Source of the DNA: Yersinia massiliensis CCUG 53443
GTDB taxonomy: Bacteria > Pseudomonadota > Gammaproteobacteria > Enterobacterales > Enterobacteriaceae
Assembly (NCBI RefSeq): GCF_000312485.1
Contig: NZ_HE997646.1
Span: forward strand, 263,458 to 327,457
DNA length: 64,000 nt
Reading direction: 5' to 3'
Positions within the stretch are counted from its first letter, which is position 1. The number at the start of each line of letters is the position of its first letter. This document shows, piece by piece, positions 1 to 10,600 of the stretch. Below the pieces are notes generated by a model. The model was not told the origin of the DNA. It did no database searches and saw nothing but the letters and a program-made list of their open reading frames with translations. The translations under genes were made by a program, and so were the position numbers.

Positions 1-390
1 TAACAGCGCTGCTGCGCTAAACTGTTGTTGGGCCGGTACATACTGCCCTAAACTACACAGAAACGCACCGTAATTATTCAGTACAGTGCCATTTCCAGGT
101 GCCAGTTTCATCGCATGCTGATAACGCTGCTCTGCCGCATTGTTTTCGCCAATACGCTGCTCATAAAATGCCATGCCCAATTGAGCGCGATAATCCTGCG
201 GATCCGCCTCTACAGCCTTCTCAAGATTCAGCCGCGCAGCATTAAGATCACCTTGCGCCAAATACTCTAAACCCAGTTGTAAACGCGTCTGCCCTGCCGC
301 TGGCTGGCTGATTTTTTCCGGCGATGAACCGGAACACCCAGCCAATACCATTGCTAGCAGGCAAACTCTCCACAGTCTTATCAGCTTCAT
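1..390 (-). CDS. pilW: PilW-like type IV pilus biogenesis lipoprotein (partial, N-terminal 130 residues)
   Basis: The reading frame starts at an ATG (388-390, reverse strand) and stays open to the left edge, so the C-terminus is missing. The first residues form a lipoprotein signal with the lipobox LAGC at about residue 16-19, so the product should be an outer-membrane lipoprotein. After it come helical pairs of TPR type (for example LGLEYLAQGDLNAARLNLEK and AAEQRYQHAMKLAPGN). PilW/PilF proteins are TPR lipoproteins that help secretin assembly or pilus stability. In Yersinia and relatives such a gene lies directly downstream of rlmN, as here (157-nt gap). In this setting it is often annotated PilW without any neighbouring pilus genes, so its role in pili is inferred from family only. 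Confidence 0.85.
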   Translation of the reverse strand, partial: MKLIRLWRVCLLAMVLAGCSGSSPEKISQPAAGQTRLQLGLEYLAQGDLNAARLNLEKAVEADPQDYRAQLGMAFYEQRIGENNAAEQRYQHAMKLAPGNGTVLNNYGAFLCSLGQYVPAQQQFSAAALL

Positions 391-547
391 GCTTTCTCAA
401 TTGTCCTTATTTGTGAAGATGAGCGCTAAATTCAGACACTCATTTTAGTCCTATTACTGGCATTTGAATAACTTTTTCATTGTCGAGAAACTTACAAATT
501 ATAAGTTAAATAACAATTAGTTATCCTAGCCAATCCAATCTTATGAA

Positions 548-1744
548 TCAGACTGTCTTAATGGCAATAGGTTCACCCGCCATTTTCTTTTTCAACGTGC
601 GTTTAGTGCGGTCAATCACTTCACCGGCCAACTGACCACATGCGGCATCGATATCATCACCACGAGTCTTACGAACAATGGTGGTAAAACCGTAATCCAT
701 CAGTACCTTAGAAAAACGATCTACGCGACTGTTAGAGCTACGACCATATGGTGCACCAGGGAACGGGTTCCATGGAATCAAGTTAATCTTGCATGGCGTA
801 TCTTTTAAGCACTCAGCTAATTGATGCGCTTGATCGGTACTGTCATTGATGTGATCCAGCATAACGTATTCAACCGTAACCCGCCCACCATTAGCGTTGG
901 ATTTTGCCAAATAGCGACGAACCCCAGCGAGGAAGGTTTCAATATTGTATTTACGGTTAATAGGGACGATTTCATCGCGAATATCGTCAGTCGGTGCATG
1001 CAAGGAAATGGCCAGTGCCACATCAATCATATCGCCCAATTTATCCAGCGCCGGAACAACGCCAGAAGTGGACAGCGTCACTCGGCGCTTGGACAGACCA
1101 AAACCAAAGTCATCCATCATGATATCCATGGCGGGTACGACGTTATTCAGGTTCAGTAAGGGTTCGCCCATGCCCATCATCACCACGTTTGTGATAGGAC
1201 GAGTACCCGTTGACTTCAGTGAGCCGATAACCTGCGCTGCGCGCCATACTTGACCAATGATTTCAGATACGCGTAAGTTGCGGTTAAAGCCTTGCTGCGC
1301 TGTTGAGCAGAACTTGCACTCTAACGCACAGCCTACCTGCGATGAAACACACAAAGTGGCGCGATCGCCTTCCGGGATATACACGGTTTCGACTTGCTGA
1401 TCACCCACTTTGATGGCCCATTTAATGGTGCCATCGGTAGAACGTTGCTCTTCCGCTACTTCAGGTGCGCGAATTTCTGCCACACGTTGTAACTTCGCGC
1501 GTAGCACTTTATTGATGTCGGTCATTTGCTCGAAATCGTCGTAGCAATAGTGATACATCCACTTCATGACCTGATCTGCTCGGAAAGGTTTTTCGCCCAT
1601 ATTGGCGAAAAACTCACGCATCTGTTGGCGATTTAAATCGAGCAGATTGATTTTGCCAGTGACGGGGGTTGAGGTTTCAACCGCATTGTCAGGCTGAAGG
1701 GCAGCATCAATTGACGCTGATGCAGTTAATAATTGTTCGGACAT
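548..1744 (-). CDS. rlmN: Dual-specificity 23S rRNA A2503 / tRNA A37 C2-methyltransferase RlmN
   Basis: A 398-residue radical-SAM methyltransferase that adds a methyl group to C2 of A2503 in 23S rRNA and of A37 in some tRNAs. The radical-SAM cluster motif CALECKFC is present, followed by the GEPLLN SAM-binding segment. The C-terminal CGQLAGE holds the conserved cysteine that resolves the methylated intermediate, and the cysteine that carries the methyl group is the one expected for the family. The N-terminus (MSEQLL..., then [17 protein letters not shown]) matches E. coli RlmN except for a longer linker of about ten residues. It lies between ndk and pilW. The 237-nt gap to ndk contains an ndk terminator, so rlmN probably has its own promoter. 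Confidence 0.97.
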   Translation of the reverse strand: MSEQLLTASASIDAALQPDNAVETSTPVTGKINLLDLNRQQMREFFANMGEKPFRADQVMKWMYHYCYDDFEQMTDINKVLRAKLQRVAEIRAPEVAEEQRSTDGTIKWAIKVGDQQVETVYIPEGDRATLCVSSQVGCALECKFCSTAQQGFNRNLRVSEIIGQVWRAAQVIGSLKSTGTRPITNVVMMGMGEPLLNLNNVVPAMDIMMDDFGFGLSKRRVTLSTSGVVPALDKLGDMIDVALAISLHAPTDDIRDEIVPINRKYNIETFLAGVRRYLAKSNANGGRVTVEYVMLDHINDSTDQAHQLAECLKDTPCKINLIPWNPFPGAPYGRSSNSRVDRFSKVLMDYGFTTIVRKTRGDDIDAACGQLAGEVIDRTKRTLKKKMAGEPIAIKTV

Positions 1745-1835
1745 GAGTTGTCGTGGCCTCGTTGTTACACTTTACGGCGCTGCGCTATAAACCAGGTATG
1801 GCTTCAGAAACGGCGATATATGAATAAATATAAAT

Positions 1836-1872
1836 AATAAAACGCCCCAGAAGAGATAACTCTACCGAGGCG
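1836..1872 (-). terminator. Rho-independent terminator downstream of ndk
   Basis: On the minus strand a long imperfect stem (CGCCTCGGTAGAG paired with CTCTTCTGGGGCG, loop TTAT) is followed by a TTTTATTATTTAT tract. It lies about 110 nt past the ndk stop codon and before rlmN. Confidence 0.75.
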
Positions 1873-1981
1873 CGGCATTGTACGAATTTTAAGGCATGGA
1901 TTCCATGATTGGAAAGGCGCCGGAACAACTTTATTGTTTCTGTTGGTTAAATACCGGTCATTTCCAAACTGAATCAATTAA

Positions 1982-2410
1982 TTAGCTGCGAGAAAAAATC
2001 TCATCAGCGGCAAAGAAATAAGCGATTTCACGCTGAGCAGATTCAACAGCATCCGAACCGTGTACCGCGTTAGCAGTGAAGCTATCGGCAAAATCAGCGC
2101 GCAAAGTCCCGGCCAAAGCGTTATCTGGGTTAGTTGCACCCATAATATCACGGTGGCGCTGAACAGCATTTTCGCCTTCCAACACTTGAACCATGATTGG
2201 GCCTGATGTCATAAATTCGACCAAACCATCAAAGAATGGGCGGCCTTTATGTTCGGCGTAAAAACCTTCGGCTTGTTCTTTAGACAGGTGCAGCATTTTT
2301 GCCGCGATAATTTTGAAACCAGCGCTTTCAAAACGTGCGTAGATAGCACCAATATCATTATTAGCAACAGCATTGGGTTTGATGATGGAGAAAGTACGTT
2401 CTAAAGCCAT
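1982..2410 (-). CDS. ndk: Nucleoside diphosphate kinase
   Basis: A 142-residue enzyme that moves the gamma-phosphate from ATP to NDPs through a phosphohistidine, balancing (d)NTP pools in the cytoplasm. The phospho-acceptor is His117 in [12 protein letters not shown], and the N-terminal [10 protein letters not shown] strand is typical. The frame is open 20 codons further upstream, but the start at 2410 gives the family N-terminus [13 protein letters not shown] and has AGAGG about seven bases upstream, so it is preferred. It reads toward rlmN and is followed by a good terminator. The upstream gap (2411-2651) holds its promoter and no further gene that I can see. Confidence 0.97.
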   Translation of the reverse strand: MALERTFSIIKPNAVANNDIGAIYARFESAGFKIIAAKMLHLSKEQAEGFYAEHKGRPFFDGLVEFMTSGPIMVQVLEGENAVQRHRDIMGATNPDNALAGTLRADFADSFTANAVHGSDAVESAQREIAYFFAADEIFSRS

Positions 2411-2651
2411 GATAACCTCTATTGGATTTCTAATATTGACCAGACTCGGAACCACCCTCAACTTGATCAATCAACCGATAAGTGTGGCGGGCAGACAGTT
2501 CCTTTTACGACAAAATGATGCCGACCTGTACAGTGGCCGCAGATTATAGGGGTGTGATAAGCGCTTGCATATGGGAATCACAACATTTTATTAAAAAATA
2601 TTTATCTTAATTGCTCAAATTTATGCACAAATCACATTTATCTGGCCCCAT

Positions 2652-5066
2652 TTACAATTCTTCAATAAATCTAAACCCAACTTTCTTTTTTACAATCGCT
2701 GAGGGTTGGCTAATCACATCTGAAACTAAAGCCCGTTTACCTTTTTTAGCGGCAAACTGAGCAAGTGCTTTGATAGCTGCGGTGCCAGCACCTCTAACCG
2801 TCCCCACATTTAACGGGTGCAGCACATACGCAGGATCTGACAGTGACCCCCCAATCCCCATATCTGTTTCGTTAATATCAACAGCCAATGTGATACTCAC
2901 TATCTTCCCTGATAGCCGCACGATGACATAAATATAATCTTCGCGACTGGTTCTTAACCAACTCTGAATAACATCACTGACAATACGCGAGGCTGGAATA
3001 ACCGAGTCTCTGGCACGACGTACGCTGGGTTCAATATCATCAGAATCTTCACTACTATTTATCATCAGTGGAAGAGGCTGGCGGTATATCCGGTGCCATT
3101 CATCTACCGTAGGACTCACATTTTGTCGAGCGGACAACGTTTCAGTGGGTGGACCTGTAATGATTTCAATCTCAAAATTCAGTTCAGGATGCTCAACCCA
3201 CTGCCCTGCCTCTCTTATTCTGGGAATAGTTTCTGTATAGCTGAAGTTTTCTAGTACCAACTCATAACGGCCAAGCAGTAACTCCTGTGAGCGCTGTGGT
3301 GGGAGTACTGGGGATTCAGTATTATTATGACTAAGATAATTGGCATAACTGAGTTGAGAGAAGTCGAATGCTGTTTTTAAGCGAATCAAATCCTCATCGA
3401 CATTCGCGGCAATAAAAGCCCCGACGCTACGGACCAGGCGTGTCTCGGCTTCAATATCTGATACGGCATACCCAGTATCCTGATGATGAAGAATACGATC
3501 AATGACTCGTCCAAAATTTTCTGCATTCCAGCCTGCTAGGCTGCCGCCAAATAACAGAGTAAAGCTCGTTAGGATATCCAATGTCCAATCAATACATGCA
3601 GGAGAGTCTTCACGCCGAGTCCGTATATGTGGGAGTAATTGTTCCTTCATCGAAACTTTACAAGCTAAGGCGGTTGCAAGCAGCGTTAGTGATTCCTTAT
3701 TCAATCCAGCCTTAATATGGGTGAGTGTGCCGTAGGGCGTTGATGAAAGAATCAAATGATTTCGAAAAATATTTTCATTATTGGAATCAACTTTAGGTAA
3801 GGGTTTTGATGTACCTGAAATTTGCAATATTTTATCGCTACTGCCATCAAAGAAATCAGATACATTACCCACGAAACGATCAACCTGATTGCATTTCCCT
3901 TGAACAATATAGTTATAAATATTGAGTATTGGCATTAACCAACAAGACGCCACACTTGGGATACTACGTTCAACTCTTCGCTTAGCTTTTTCAACGGTCA
4001 TCACAATTTTATCTATGATAACTGATTTATTTTCATTTAAGTTGAAATTCAAAATAGAAAAGTGAATATCATCTTTACTGGGATTAAATAAATATCCAAT
4101 TATGGGTGATAAATAGCGCATTTCATAGTCAAAAGATTCTATAAATTGCGATTCAAAATACCCGCCATTGAAACGTGTCAATATTGACAACCGATTACTA
4201 TCACTACTCATTTCATAATAAGCAGCATTACTAATGTAATCATGAATATAATATATAACTCTATCTTTAACTCTGATAAGCCCATTATCAGACAACCAAA
4301 TTAAATAATCATCATTACCTGTCAGCTTAAGACTGATTAATACTTGCTTTGCACCTATCCGTTCATCATTCCAATATTGACCAAAAACACTCTTTATCGG
4401 GATAACCATCTTGTTATTGACAACACAAGAACGATCACAAACAAAATTATCTATTTGCGATGCCGTAATACTCGAAATATTAAAAGCCATGCCCAGTTCT
4501 TTTAAAGCATCTAACAAAAAGTTCTCGGTTAACACGAATCTATCGCCATTGTAACGGTCATCTTTGTAGAGAGTCACTTGCATAGCTGAAGGGACACTAA
4601 TCGAGCTGATCCTATCATTCAATGAGTCCGAAATATTATGTTGCTTTTCATTATATAAGTCAGTTTGTTCATCATCAGAGAGGCAAATGGCCTTACCATC
4701 GAACCGGTCATACTCATAAAAACAAGCAGAATACTTTATTTTGAAAGAACTAATAATATCGTTAAAATATCTTAAATCTGGATGAGATAAAAAATCAATA
4801 TTACTTTTTAATGTCATTGAACGACCAGAAAAGTTATTACCCTCATAGATTAAAACAGTCATACCCTTCGGAACACTAATGGATGATATCCTGTCATTCC
4901 AGTTCTTCATTATACTTTTAACTTCATTGCCTTCTGCAGCACAGATAGATTCTCCTGTATAATTAGAGTCTGCATAAAAGCAAATTTCATTTCTTTCTGC
5001 TAACACCTTAGAGCTTAAAACCATTAGCATTAAAAAAAATAATAGTAGACACTTATTCTTCATCAT
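2652..5066 (-). CDS. Secreted beta/gamma-crystallin domain protein with GNAT-like C-terminus (function unknown)
   Basis: An 804-residue protein that I cannot name. Residues 1-23 form a Sec signal peptide ending SSKVLA. Residues 27-110 and 114-205 are two beta/gamma-crystallin domains built from four Greek-key motifs. Three carry the Ca2+-binding signature N/D-N/D-x-x-S/T-S (NDRISS at 57, NDIISS at 102, NDRISS at 150); the fourth (near 195) is degenerate. Residues about 210-600 have four more cysteines and no recognised domain. The last 55 residues resemble the end of a GNAT acetyltransferase: VRGAGTAAIKAL fits the R-x-x-G-x-A acetyl-CoA loop, and SQPSAIVKKKVGF fits the terminal strand motif. 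The N-terminal half is markedly AT-rich, unlike ndk and pbpC on either side, suggesting acquisition. ATG at 5063 is an alternative start (one codon apart). It appears monocistronic. Confidence 0.8.
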   Translation of the reverse strand: MMKNKCLLLFFLMLMVLSSKVLAERNEICFYADSNYTGESICAAEGNEVKSIMKNWNDRISSISVPKGMTVLIYEGNNFSGRSMTLKSNIDFLSHPDLRYFNDIISSFKIKYSACFYEYDRFDGKAICLSDDEQTDLYNEKQHNISDSLNDRISSISVPSAMQVTLYKDDRYNGDRFVLTENFLLDALKELGMAFNISSITASQIDNFVCDRSCVVNNKMVIPIKSVFGQYWNDERIGAKQVLISLKLTGNDDYLIWLSDNGLIRVKDRVIYYIHDYISNAAYYEMSSDSNRLSILTRFNGGYFESQFIESFDYEMRYLSPIIGYLFNPSKDDIHFSILNFNLNENKSVIIDKIVMTVEKAKRRVERSIPSVASCWLMPILNIYNYIVQGKCNQVDRFVGNVSDFFDGSSDKILQISGTSKPLPKVDSNNENIFRNHLILSSTPYGTLTHIKAGLNKESLTLLATALACKVSMKEQLLPHIRTRREDSPACIDWTLDILTSFTLLFGGSLAGWNAENFGRVIDRILHHQDTGYAVSDIEAETRLVRSVGAFIAANVDEDLIRLKTAFDFSQLSYANYLSHNNTESPVLPPQRSQELLLGRYELVLENFSYTETIPRIREAGQWVEHPELNFEIEIITGPPTETLSARQNVSPTVDEWHRIYRQPLPLMINSSEDSDDIEPSVRRARDSVIPASRIVSDVIQSWLRTSREDYIYVIVRLSGKIVSITLAVDINETDMGIGGSLSDPAYVLHPLNVGTVRGAGTAAIKALAQFAAKKGKRALVSDVISQPSAIVKKKVGFRFIEEL

Positions 5067-5240
5067 TAAAACCCACCCTATCGTTAGTTAAGGGAAATGT
5101 CTTTATGGCGATATAGGTTGCCAGCAACCAAGTGAGTCTAGCGAATAAGTGAATGTTATTTACATCTCATTTTTTATTACAAGAAGTCTAATTTTAAAAT
5201 TATTGATGCAAATACTGTAATTTCTTTATTAAAGAAAAAA

Positions 5241-7577
5241 CTACTCTACACGAAACCCCAAATTACTGACTAATCCACTTTCGTCCAATAGACTAAGTTG
5301 ATAGTGTCCTGGGGTAGACAATGTTTGTACCCATGACTGATTATTTTCAGTTACTGCAACTTGCTCCCCATTGAGAAACCACCAGTGTTGTCCACTGCCA
5401 CCTTGGGTTGCAAGACGCAGATCAAGACTGTTATGACCGGGTAAACGTTTAACAACAGCGCCATCACGCAGTCCTAAAATCAGCAAGGGGGCTGGGTCAA
5501 TACGACCTTGTGGTGGGCATTGCGGATTCATTGCTGGCAAACGTTGTTTGCGGCGCTCTACGACCGGTAACCAAGGTTCAAGTGGCAGCGGCCATAACGC
5601 GATTTGATGTGGCGTGGCCTGCGGGCAGTCAGCCGCCACTCGCAAGCCCTGAGCATCGAGCCACACACTGAGTTGGCTACCTTGTACATTCTCCTGACCT
5701 GCTGCCACCAATGTGGGTGGCAGTGTGCCATCAAGCACCCAGCTCTGGCGACGTTGTCGGCAGTTACTGTCCCCCGCCGCCAGCGGCTGTCCATTTGGCC
5801 AACAGATCTCTGCTCGACTAACTGATGCAGGCCGCGGATCCCTCGGTAACTGGCGGCCATTTTGTTGCATTCCCACTAGCAGCAAGTTATTGACTTGATT
5901 GAGAATAGGGATAGCCGTGGCATAACCAAACTGCCCAGCGACAGGGGTCCCGTCGGGCCGCCCGACCCACACGCCGATGGTATAACGGGCATTGACTCCG
6001 ATTGCCCACGCATCACGATAACCGTAACTGGTGCCGGTTTTCCAAGCCAAGGGTACTGTTACCGGCAAGCTATCATCCGGCAATGGTCTGCTTTCGCCGG
6101 CTAATATCCGCCGGATAATCCATGCCGCACCCGCTGAAAACAGCCGACGCTCCTGCACCTGCTGCTGGGGTTCAAAGCGCAATGTCGCCGCCATACCACC
6201 ACGAGCAAACGCACTATAGGCGGCAACTAACTGGTCCAATCGTGAGCCCGTCCCGCCAAGAATGACTGCCAGACTCGGTTCACTGTGAGGTGGAAAGCGC
6301 AAGTTCAGGCCGCCATTGCGTAAATTCGCAGTAAAGCGTTTAGGGCCGTAGGCTTCCAACAATTGCACTGCCGGTAAGTTCAGTGAACGGACCAAGGCTT
6401 CGCTGGCACTGACTGGGCCATGAAATCCGGTATCGAAATTACCGGGGCGATAATCACCGAAGCGGCGCGGAACATCCTGCAACAAGGATTCAGCATGGAT
6501 CAGACCGTCATCCAATGCCATCGCATAGAGAAATGGCTTCAGTGTCGAACCCGGTGAACGCCAAGCGCTAACCATATCCACATGGCCGAAGCGGCTGTTA
6601 TCCTGAAAATCAACCGACCCCAGATAAGCCCGTACATTCATGGTGGTATGATCAACCACCAGCAGCCCCAGCGATGTTTTCTCTGGTAATTGCCGACGCC
6701 AACCGGCAGCCATATCTTCCAGTTGGCGCTGCAATGGTGCATCTAACGTGGTCTGAATCACTTCCCGCTGATTGCCTGTACTCAAACGCCGCGCCAACAG
6801 TGGGGCTAGTTGTGGCACCTGACGCGGTGCTAACCAGATATCTTCTTGTTTAATCTCAGCCACCTGTTCTGCCGACCACACATGATAATCAGCTAAACGA
6901 GTGAGGACTTTATCGCGCGCCGCTTTGGCAAGCAGTGGATAACGATCAGGGCGCAAGCGGCTAGGGGCTTGCGGCAATACCGCTAACAATGCAGCTTCTG
7001 CAGGGGTTAATTGGGAAGGCGGTTTCCCTAGATAGGTCCAGCTGGCGGCCCCAATCCCTTGTAGCGTGCCACCAAAAGGGGCGCGATTCAGGTAGAGTTC
7101 GAGAATTTGATCTTTGGAGAAATGCCACTCAAGTTGAAAGGTTCGCCAAACTTGCCGCAACTTGCCGGTAAACGTGCGTGGATGTGGGTCGATAAGGCGT
7201 GCAACTTGCATCGATAACGTACTGCCACCAGACAGTATTTTACCTGCGCGCAGATCTTGCCAAACAGCACGGGCCAACGCCAATGGATTGACGCCTGGGT
7301 GAGTGTAAAACCAGCGATCTTCGAATGTGAGCAGCGCTTGCAGGTAGTATGGCGAAACGTCTTGCAGTTTGACCGGATAGCGCCATACACCTTCGGCATC
7401 CGCAAAACGCCATAAGGGCGTGCCGTCTTCAGCCACCACCACGCGGGCGACCTGAACTTGCGTCAATGGCAATGGCCATAACCTATCTGCCAGCCACAAC
7501 GCGGCCGGTAGTAACAAGGCTATTATCACCAACGCCCACCACAGGCGACGATAACGAGAAAACGGCGCGATTCGCAT
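5241..7577 (-). CDS. pbpC: Penicillin-binding protein 1C (bifunctional glycosyltransferase/transpeptidase)
   Basis: A 778-residue class A PBP anchored by one N-terminal membrane segment (about residues 11-29). The GT51 glycosyltransferase domain shows EDRWFYTHPGVNP with its catalytic Glu and GGSTLSMQVARL. The transpeptidase domain has SPGSTLKP (the SxxK serine), SLN (SxN) and KTGTS. A C-terminal BiPBP_C domain follows, typical of PBP1C. It polymerises or repairs peptidoglycan on the periplasmic side of the inner membrane. It lies 52 nt downstream of yfhM on the same strand, the conserved enterobacterial pairing in which the macroglobulin is thought to trap proteases after envelope damage while PBP1C repairs the wall. 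Confidence 0.96.
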   Translation of the reverse strand: MRIAPFSRYRRLWWALVIIALLLPAALWLADRLWPLPLTQVQVARVVVAEDGTPLWRFADAEGVWRYPVKLQDVSPYYLQALLTFEDRWFYTHPGVNPLALARAVWQDLRAGKILSGGSTLSMQVARLIDPHPRTFTGKLRQVWRTFQLEWHFSKDQILELYLNRAPFGGTLQGIGAASWTYLGKPPSQLTPAEAALLAVLPQAPSRLRPDRYPLLAKAARDKVLTRLADYHVWSAEQVAEIKQEDIWLAPRQVPQLAPLLARRLSTGNQREVIQTTLDAPLQRQLEDMAAGWRRQLPEKTSLGLLVVDHTTMNVRAYLGSVDFQDNSRFGHVDMVSAWRSPGSTLKPFLYAMALDDGLIHAESLLQDVPRRFGDYRPGNFDTGFHGPVSASEALVRSLNLPAVQLLEAYGPKRFTANLRNGGLNLRFPPHSEPSLAVILGGTGSRLDQLVAAYSAFARGGMAATLRFEPQQQVQERRLFSAGAAWIIRRILAGESRPLPDDSLPVTVPLAWKTGTSYGYRDAWAIGVNARYTIGVWVGRPDGTPVAGQFGYATAIPILNQVNNLLLVGMQQNGRQLPRDPRPASVSRAEICWPNGQPLAAGDSNCRQRRQSWVLDGTLPPTLVAAGQENVQGSQLSVWLDAQGLRVAADCPQATPHQIALWPLPLEPWLPVVERRKQRLPAMNPQCPPQGRIDPAPLLILGLRDGAVVKRLPGHNSLDLRLATQGGSGQHWWFLNGEQVAVTENNQSWVQTLSTPGHYQLSLLDESGLVSNLGFRVE

Positions 7578-7629
7578 AATGTGGTCCCCCCTTCAGTGCA
7601 GCGCGTCGCCAGCCATCAAGGGGGAAAAC

Positions 7630-10600
7630 TTATTTAACGATTTCAAGTTGCATCGGCGTGACACCTAATGCTCGCCAATCCGGCACATACATGGATTCTA
7701 CTTGTGGCGCGGGCACTTGGTAGATACCCGGTGTGACCGCGCGCGCCAGATACAGCAAGGTCGTGTGGCGGTAACCATCAACGCTAACCGCCGCAACATA
7801 GCGGTCATCACGGAATTCCTGATGCTTAATATCTGACTGCTGCATATCCTGCAATAGCTCGGTCACACTGTTGGCGCTCTCACCCAAACTGGCGCTGCTG
7901 TCTCCCAGATTTTGGTTTTCCAGCTCCAAGCCCGCAGGCAGTAAATCTACCACCAGTGCATCCGGTACGCGCTGATCAGCCCACACATCGAGATGCACCA
8001 GCACTAGTTCACCACTTTTCAGTTGCGATAGCTGTAACGGCTTGCCATCAAGCCCGATATAACTGCGGTTGATATGGAGGTTGCGACTAAACGGGACTGG
8101 TGTTTGCTGCGGATAACCCACGACATCGACGCGGCTGTACAATGGAGTTTCACCTCGGTTTTGCAGTTGCATCCCTTCAGCCAGTTGTTGCGCCGACCAG
8201 TTTTGGTTCAATGCACTACTCTGCGTCAGCGTGGTACTGTTCTCGAGTGATGCCGTCTGCGATGCTATCGCCAGTTGCCATGGTGTCTCAGCTCCACTCA
8301 TGAGTGTGCGGCCCGCTAAAAACAACGCATTACTTTCTTGGGTGGAGAGATAATTACGGCCTACCAGTGTATCGGATAGCGCCAACAAACGCGTATCTCG
8401 CGCTTCTGGCAGTAAATTGTTGTCGGTTAATAGTGCCAAAATCAACGCATCATCGCGCACTGAACTGCCGTAATCTTCCAGCCAATAATCCTTATCGCTA
8501 CGCTGGGTATTCAGCCCTTGTGTGATGGCTTCTTTGGCTCGTGGCATATCGCCCATCAACTTCAGTGCGACCCCCAACTGTACCAGTGGCAGACCTGAAC
8601 GAGCGTCATTGCTGCGGGTATACAATTGGCGCAATGCTCCCAGTGATGCCTGCTGCTGCTGCGCGAGCACTAAACCGGCATAGGCTTGCACGGCAAAGCG
8701 GGTGTGCTTGGTTTGCTCACTGTAACGAATTTCAATCTGGTTAGGATCTTGCAAATAGCGCTGCAAGCGTGCATTGGCGGCGGTTAATGCGGCCGCCGGC
8801 ACACTGTAACCCTGTTGGCTTGCGCGATACAGGAAGTCAGTGGCATAAGCCGTCAGCCAAAACTCTTCAGGGCTGTCATTGCTCCACAAACCAAAACCGC
8901 CGTTATATCGCTGCATACTGAGCAGATGCTCAATACCCACATCGATCGTTTGGCGTCGTTTTTCATCGCTATCCGCCTTAATCCCTAGCGCAGTAAGTTG
9001 CGCGTGGTTGCTGTACAGCGAAGGATATAATCCGCTCACCGTTTGTTCCAGACAGCCATACGGATAAGCGTATAACTCGCTGATATAACGCGCCAAATTG
9101 AGCGGCGGACGGCTGGTTACCAACAGTTGCCCTTGCAGAGTTTCTGGCGCTAATCCCGCTAGGGCTTCCGCTGGCAGGCTCCAACTTTCGCCACTGCGCA
9201 GTACATTGGCGAAATGACGAGTTTGAGCAGGATAGGCTGGACGCACACCAATTTTCCAATGATGTTGATAGTCAGCCAGTTTCTCATTAGGTAACACCAT
9301 ACCCTTGATGGTCAAGCCAATATCACCCTGCCCAAAACCATTCAACGCTCGAACCGGAATCAATACCGTTTTACGTTCACCATTGGCCAGCGTGACCGTT
9401 TGAGTGGGTTCGCCTTTTAACGCCAATAAATCGCTGGCGACGAGATTAAGAGAAAGAGTTTGCGGCTGGCCGGATAAGTTACTGAGATCTAACGCCAACT
9501 CTGTGCTATCACCGCCAGCTAAGAAACGCGGAGTAGCCAATTGAGCAATCAATGGCGCGGCAACCACCACTTTAGACTCCGCCTTACCGAAGTCCTCCTG
9601 ACTCCAAGCTTGCGCCATCAAGCGCAGTTCACCGTTGAAATCAGGGATCGCCAATTCGACCGTGCCTTCACCTTGCGCATTCAGTGTGACAGGTTGAGCT
9701 TGCTGCGCCACGATGGTCACTTCAGTGATCGGCTTTTTGCCCCCACGAGATAGTGCATCTTCGTCATCACCATCACCACCAAACCGTAAGCTGGCTAAAC
9801 GGCCCTGCCCTTCAATGAGCTGCCCGTAAACATCGTATTGATCGGCGCTGTAACGTTTACGACCAAAGAAAGCATCGTAAGGGTCCGGCGTTGTGTAATC
9901 GGTAATATTTAAAATCCCGCTATCAACAGCAGACACCAGCACTTGTACTTTTTCAGGCAACGGTGCCCCCGTACGTTCCGCTTTCACTTTCACCGTTAAG
10001 GTTTGATTCGGCCGAATACGTGCAGGCGCGTCTAATTGCAGTGCTAACTTACGAGTTTCATCCACTAACGGCAGATGCAGCAAACCAATAGCCCGTTTAG
10101 GGGTCGATTGCTGAGCTTTGTCACCGGGGCGGATCACCGTTGCACTGAGATATAAATCATGGCGATTCCAGCCGTGGTTAATCGGCACTTCAACCTCAGA
10201 GCCCCCTTCTGGAATAGTCACTTCTTGCCACCAAAGTGGGCCGTCGCTGGACTCCACCAATAGGTAGCCATTCCCAGCGGCAGGCGCTTGAATGTGCAAT
10301 TTCACTTTTTCGCCTGGGCGATAAGCCGGTTTATCCAGCGTCAGTTTCACTTGGTCCGGTCGTACAGCACCACTACCCGAGGTATTATCTTGCCAACTGT
10401 AACCGGCCCAGAAGCGCGAACTGCTGACCAGCTCATTATCAGGATTGCTCACCTCAATACGGTAGGCGCCCCATTCCACTGGGAAGCTCACTTTCGCGCT
10501 GCCGTTGGCAGCGATATTGACGGTTTGCTCCGCCAGTTGGAGATCTTTTTTATCAAACAGTGACTGCCAGCCATCGCTTTCTGACCACTGCCAGTAATAA

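Noticed and set aside
5558..5860. 100-codon minus-strand frame inside pbpC
   Set aside because: It is in another frame of a clear PBP1C coding region and lacks a start signal.
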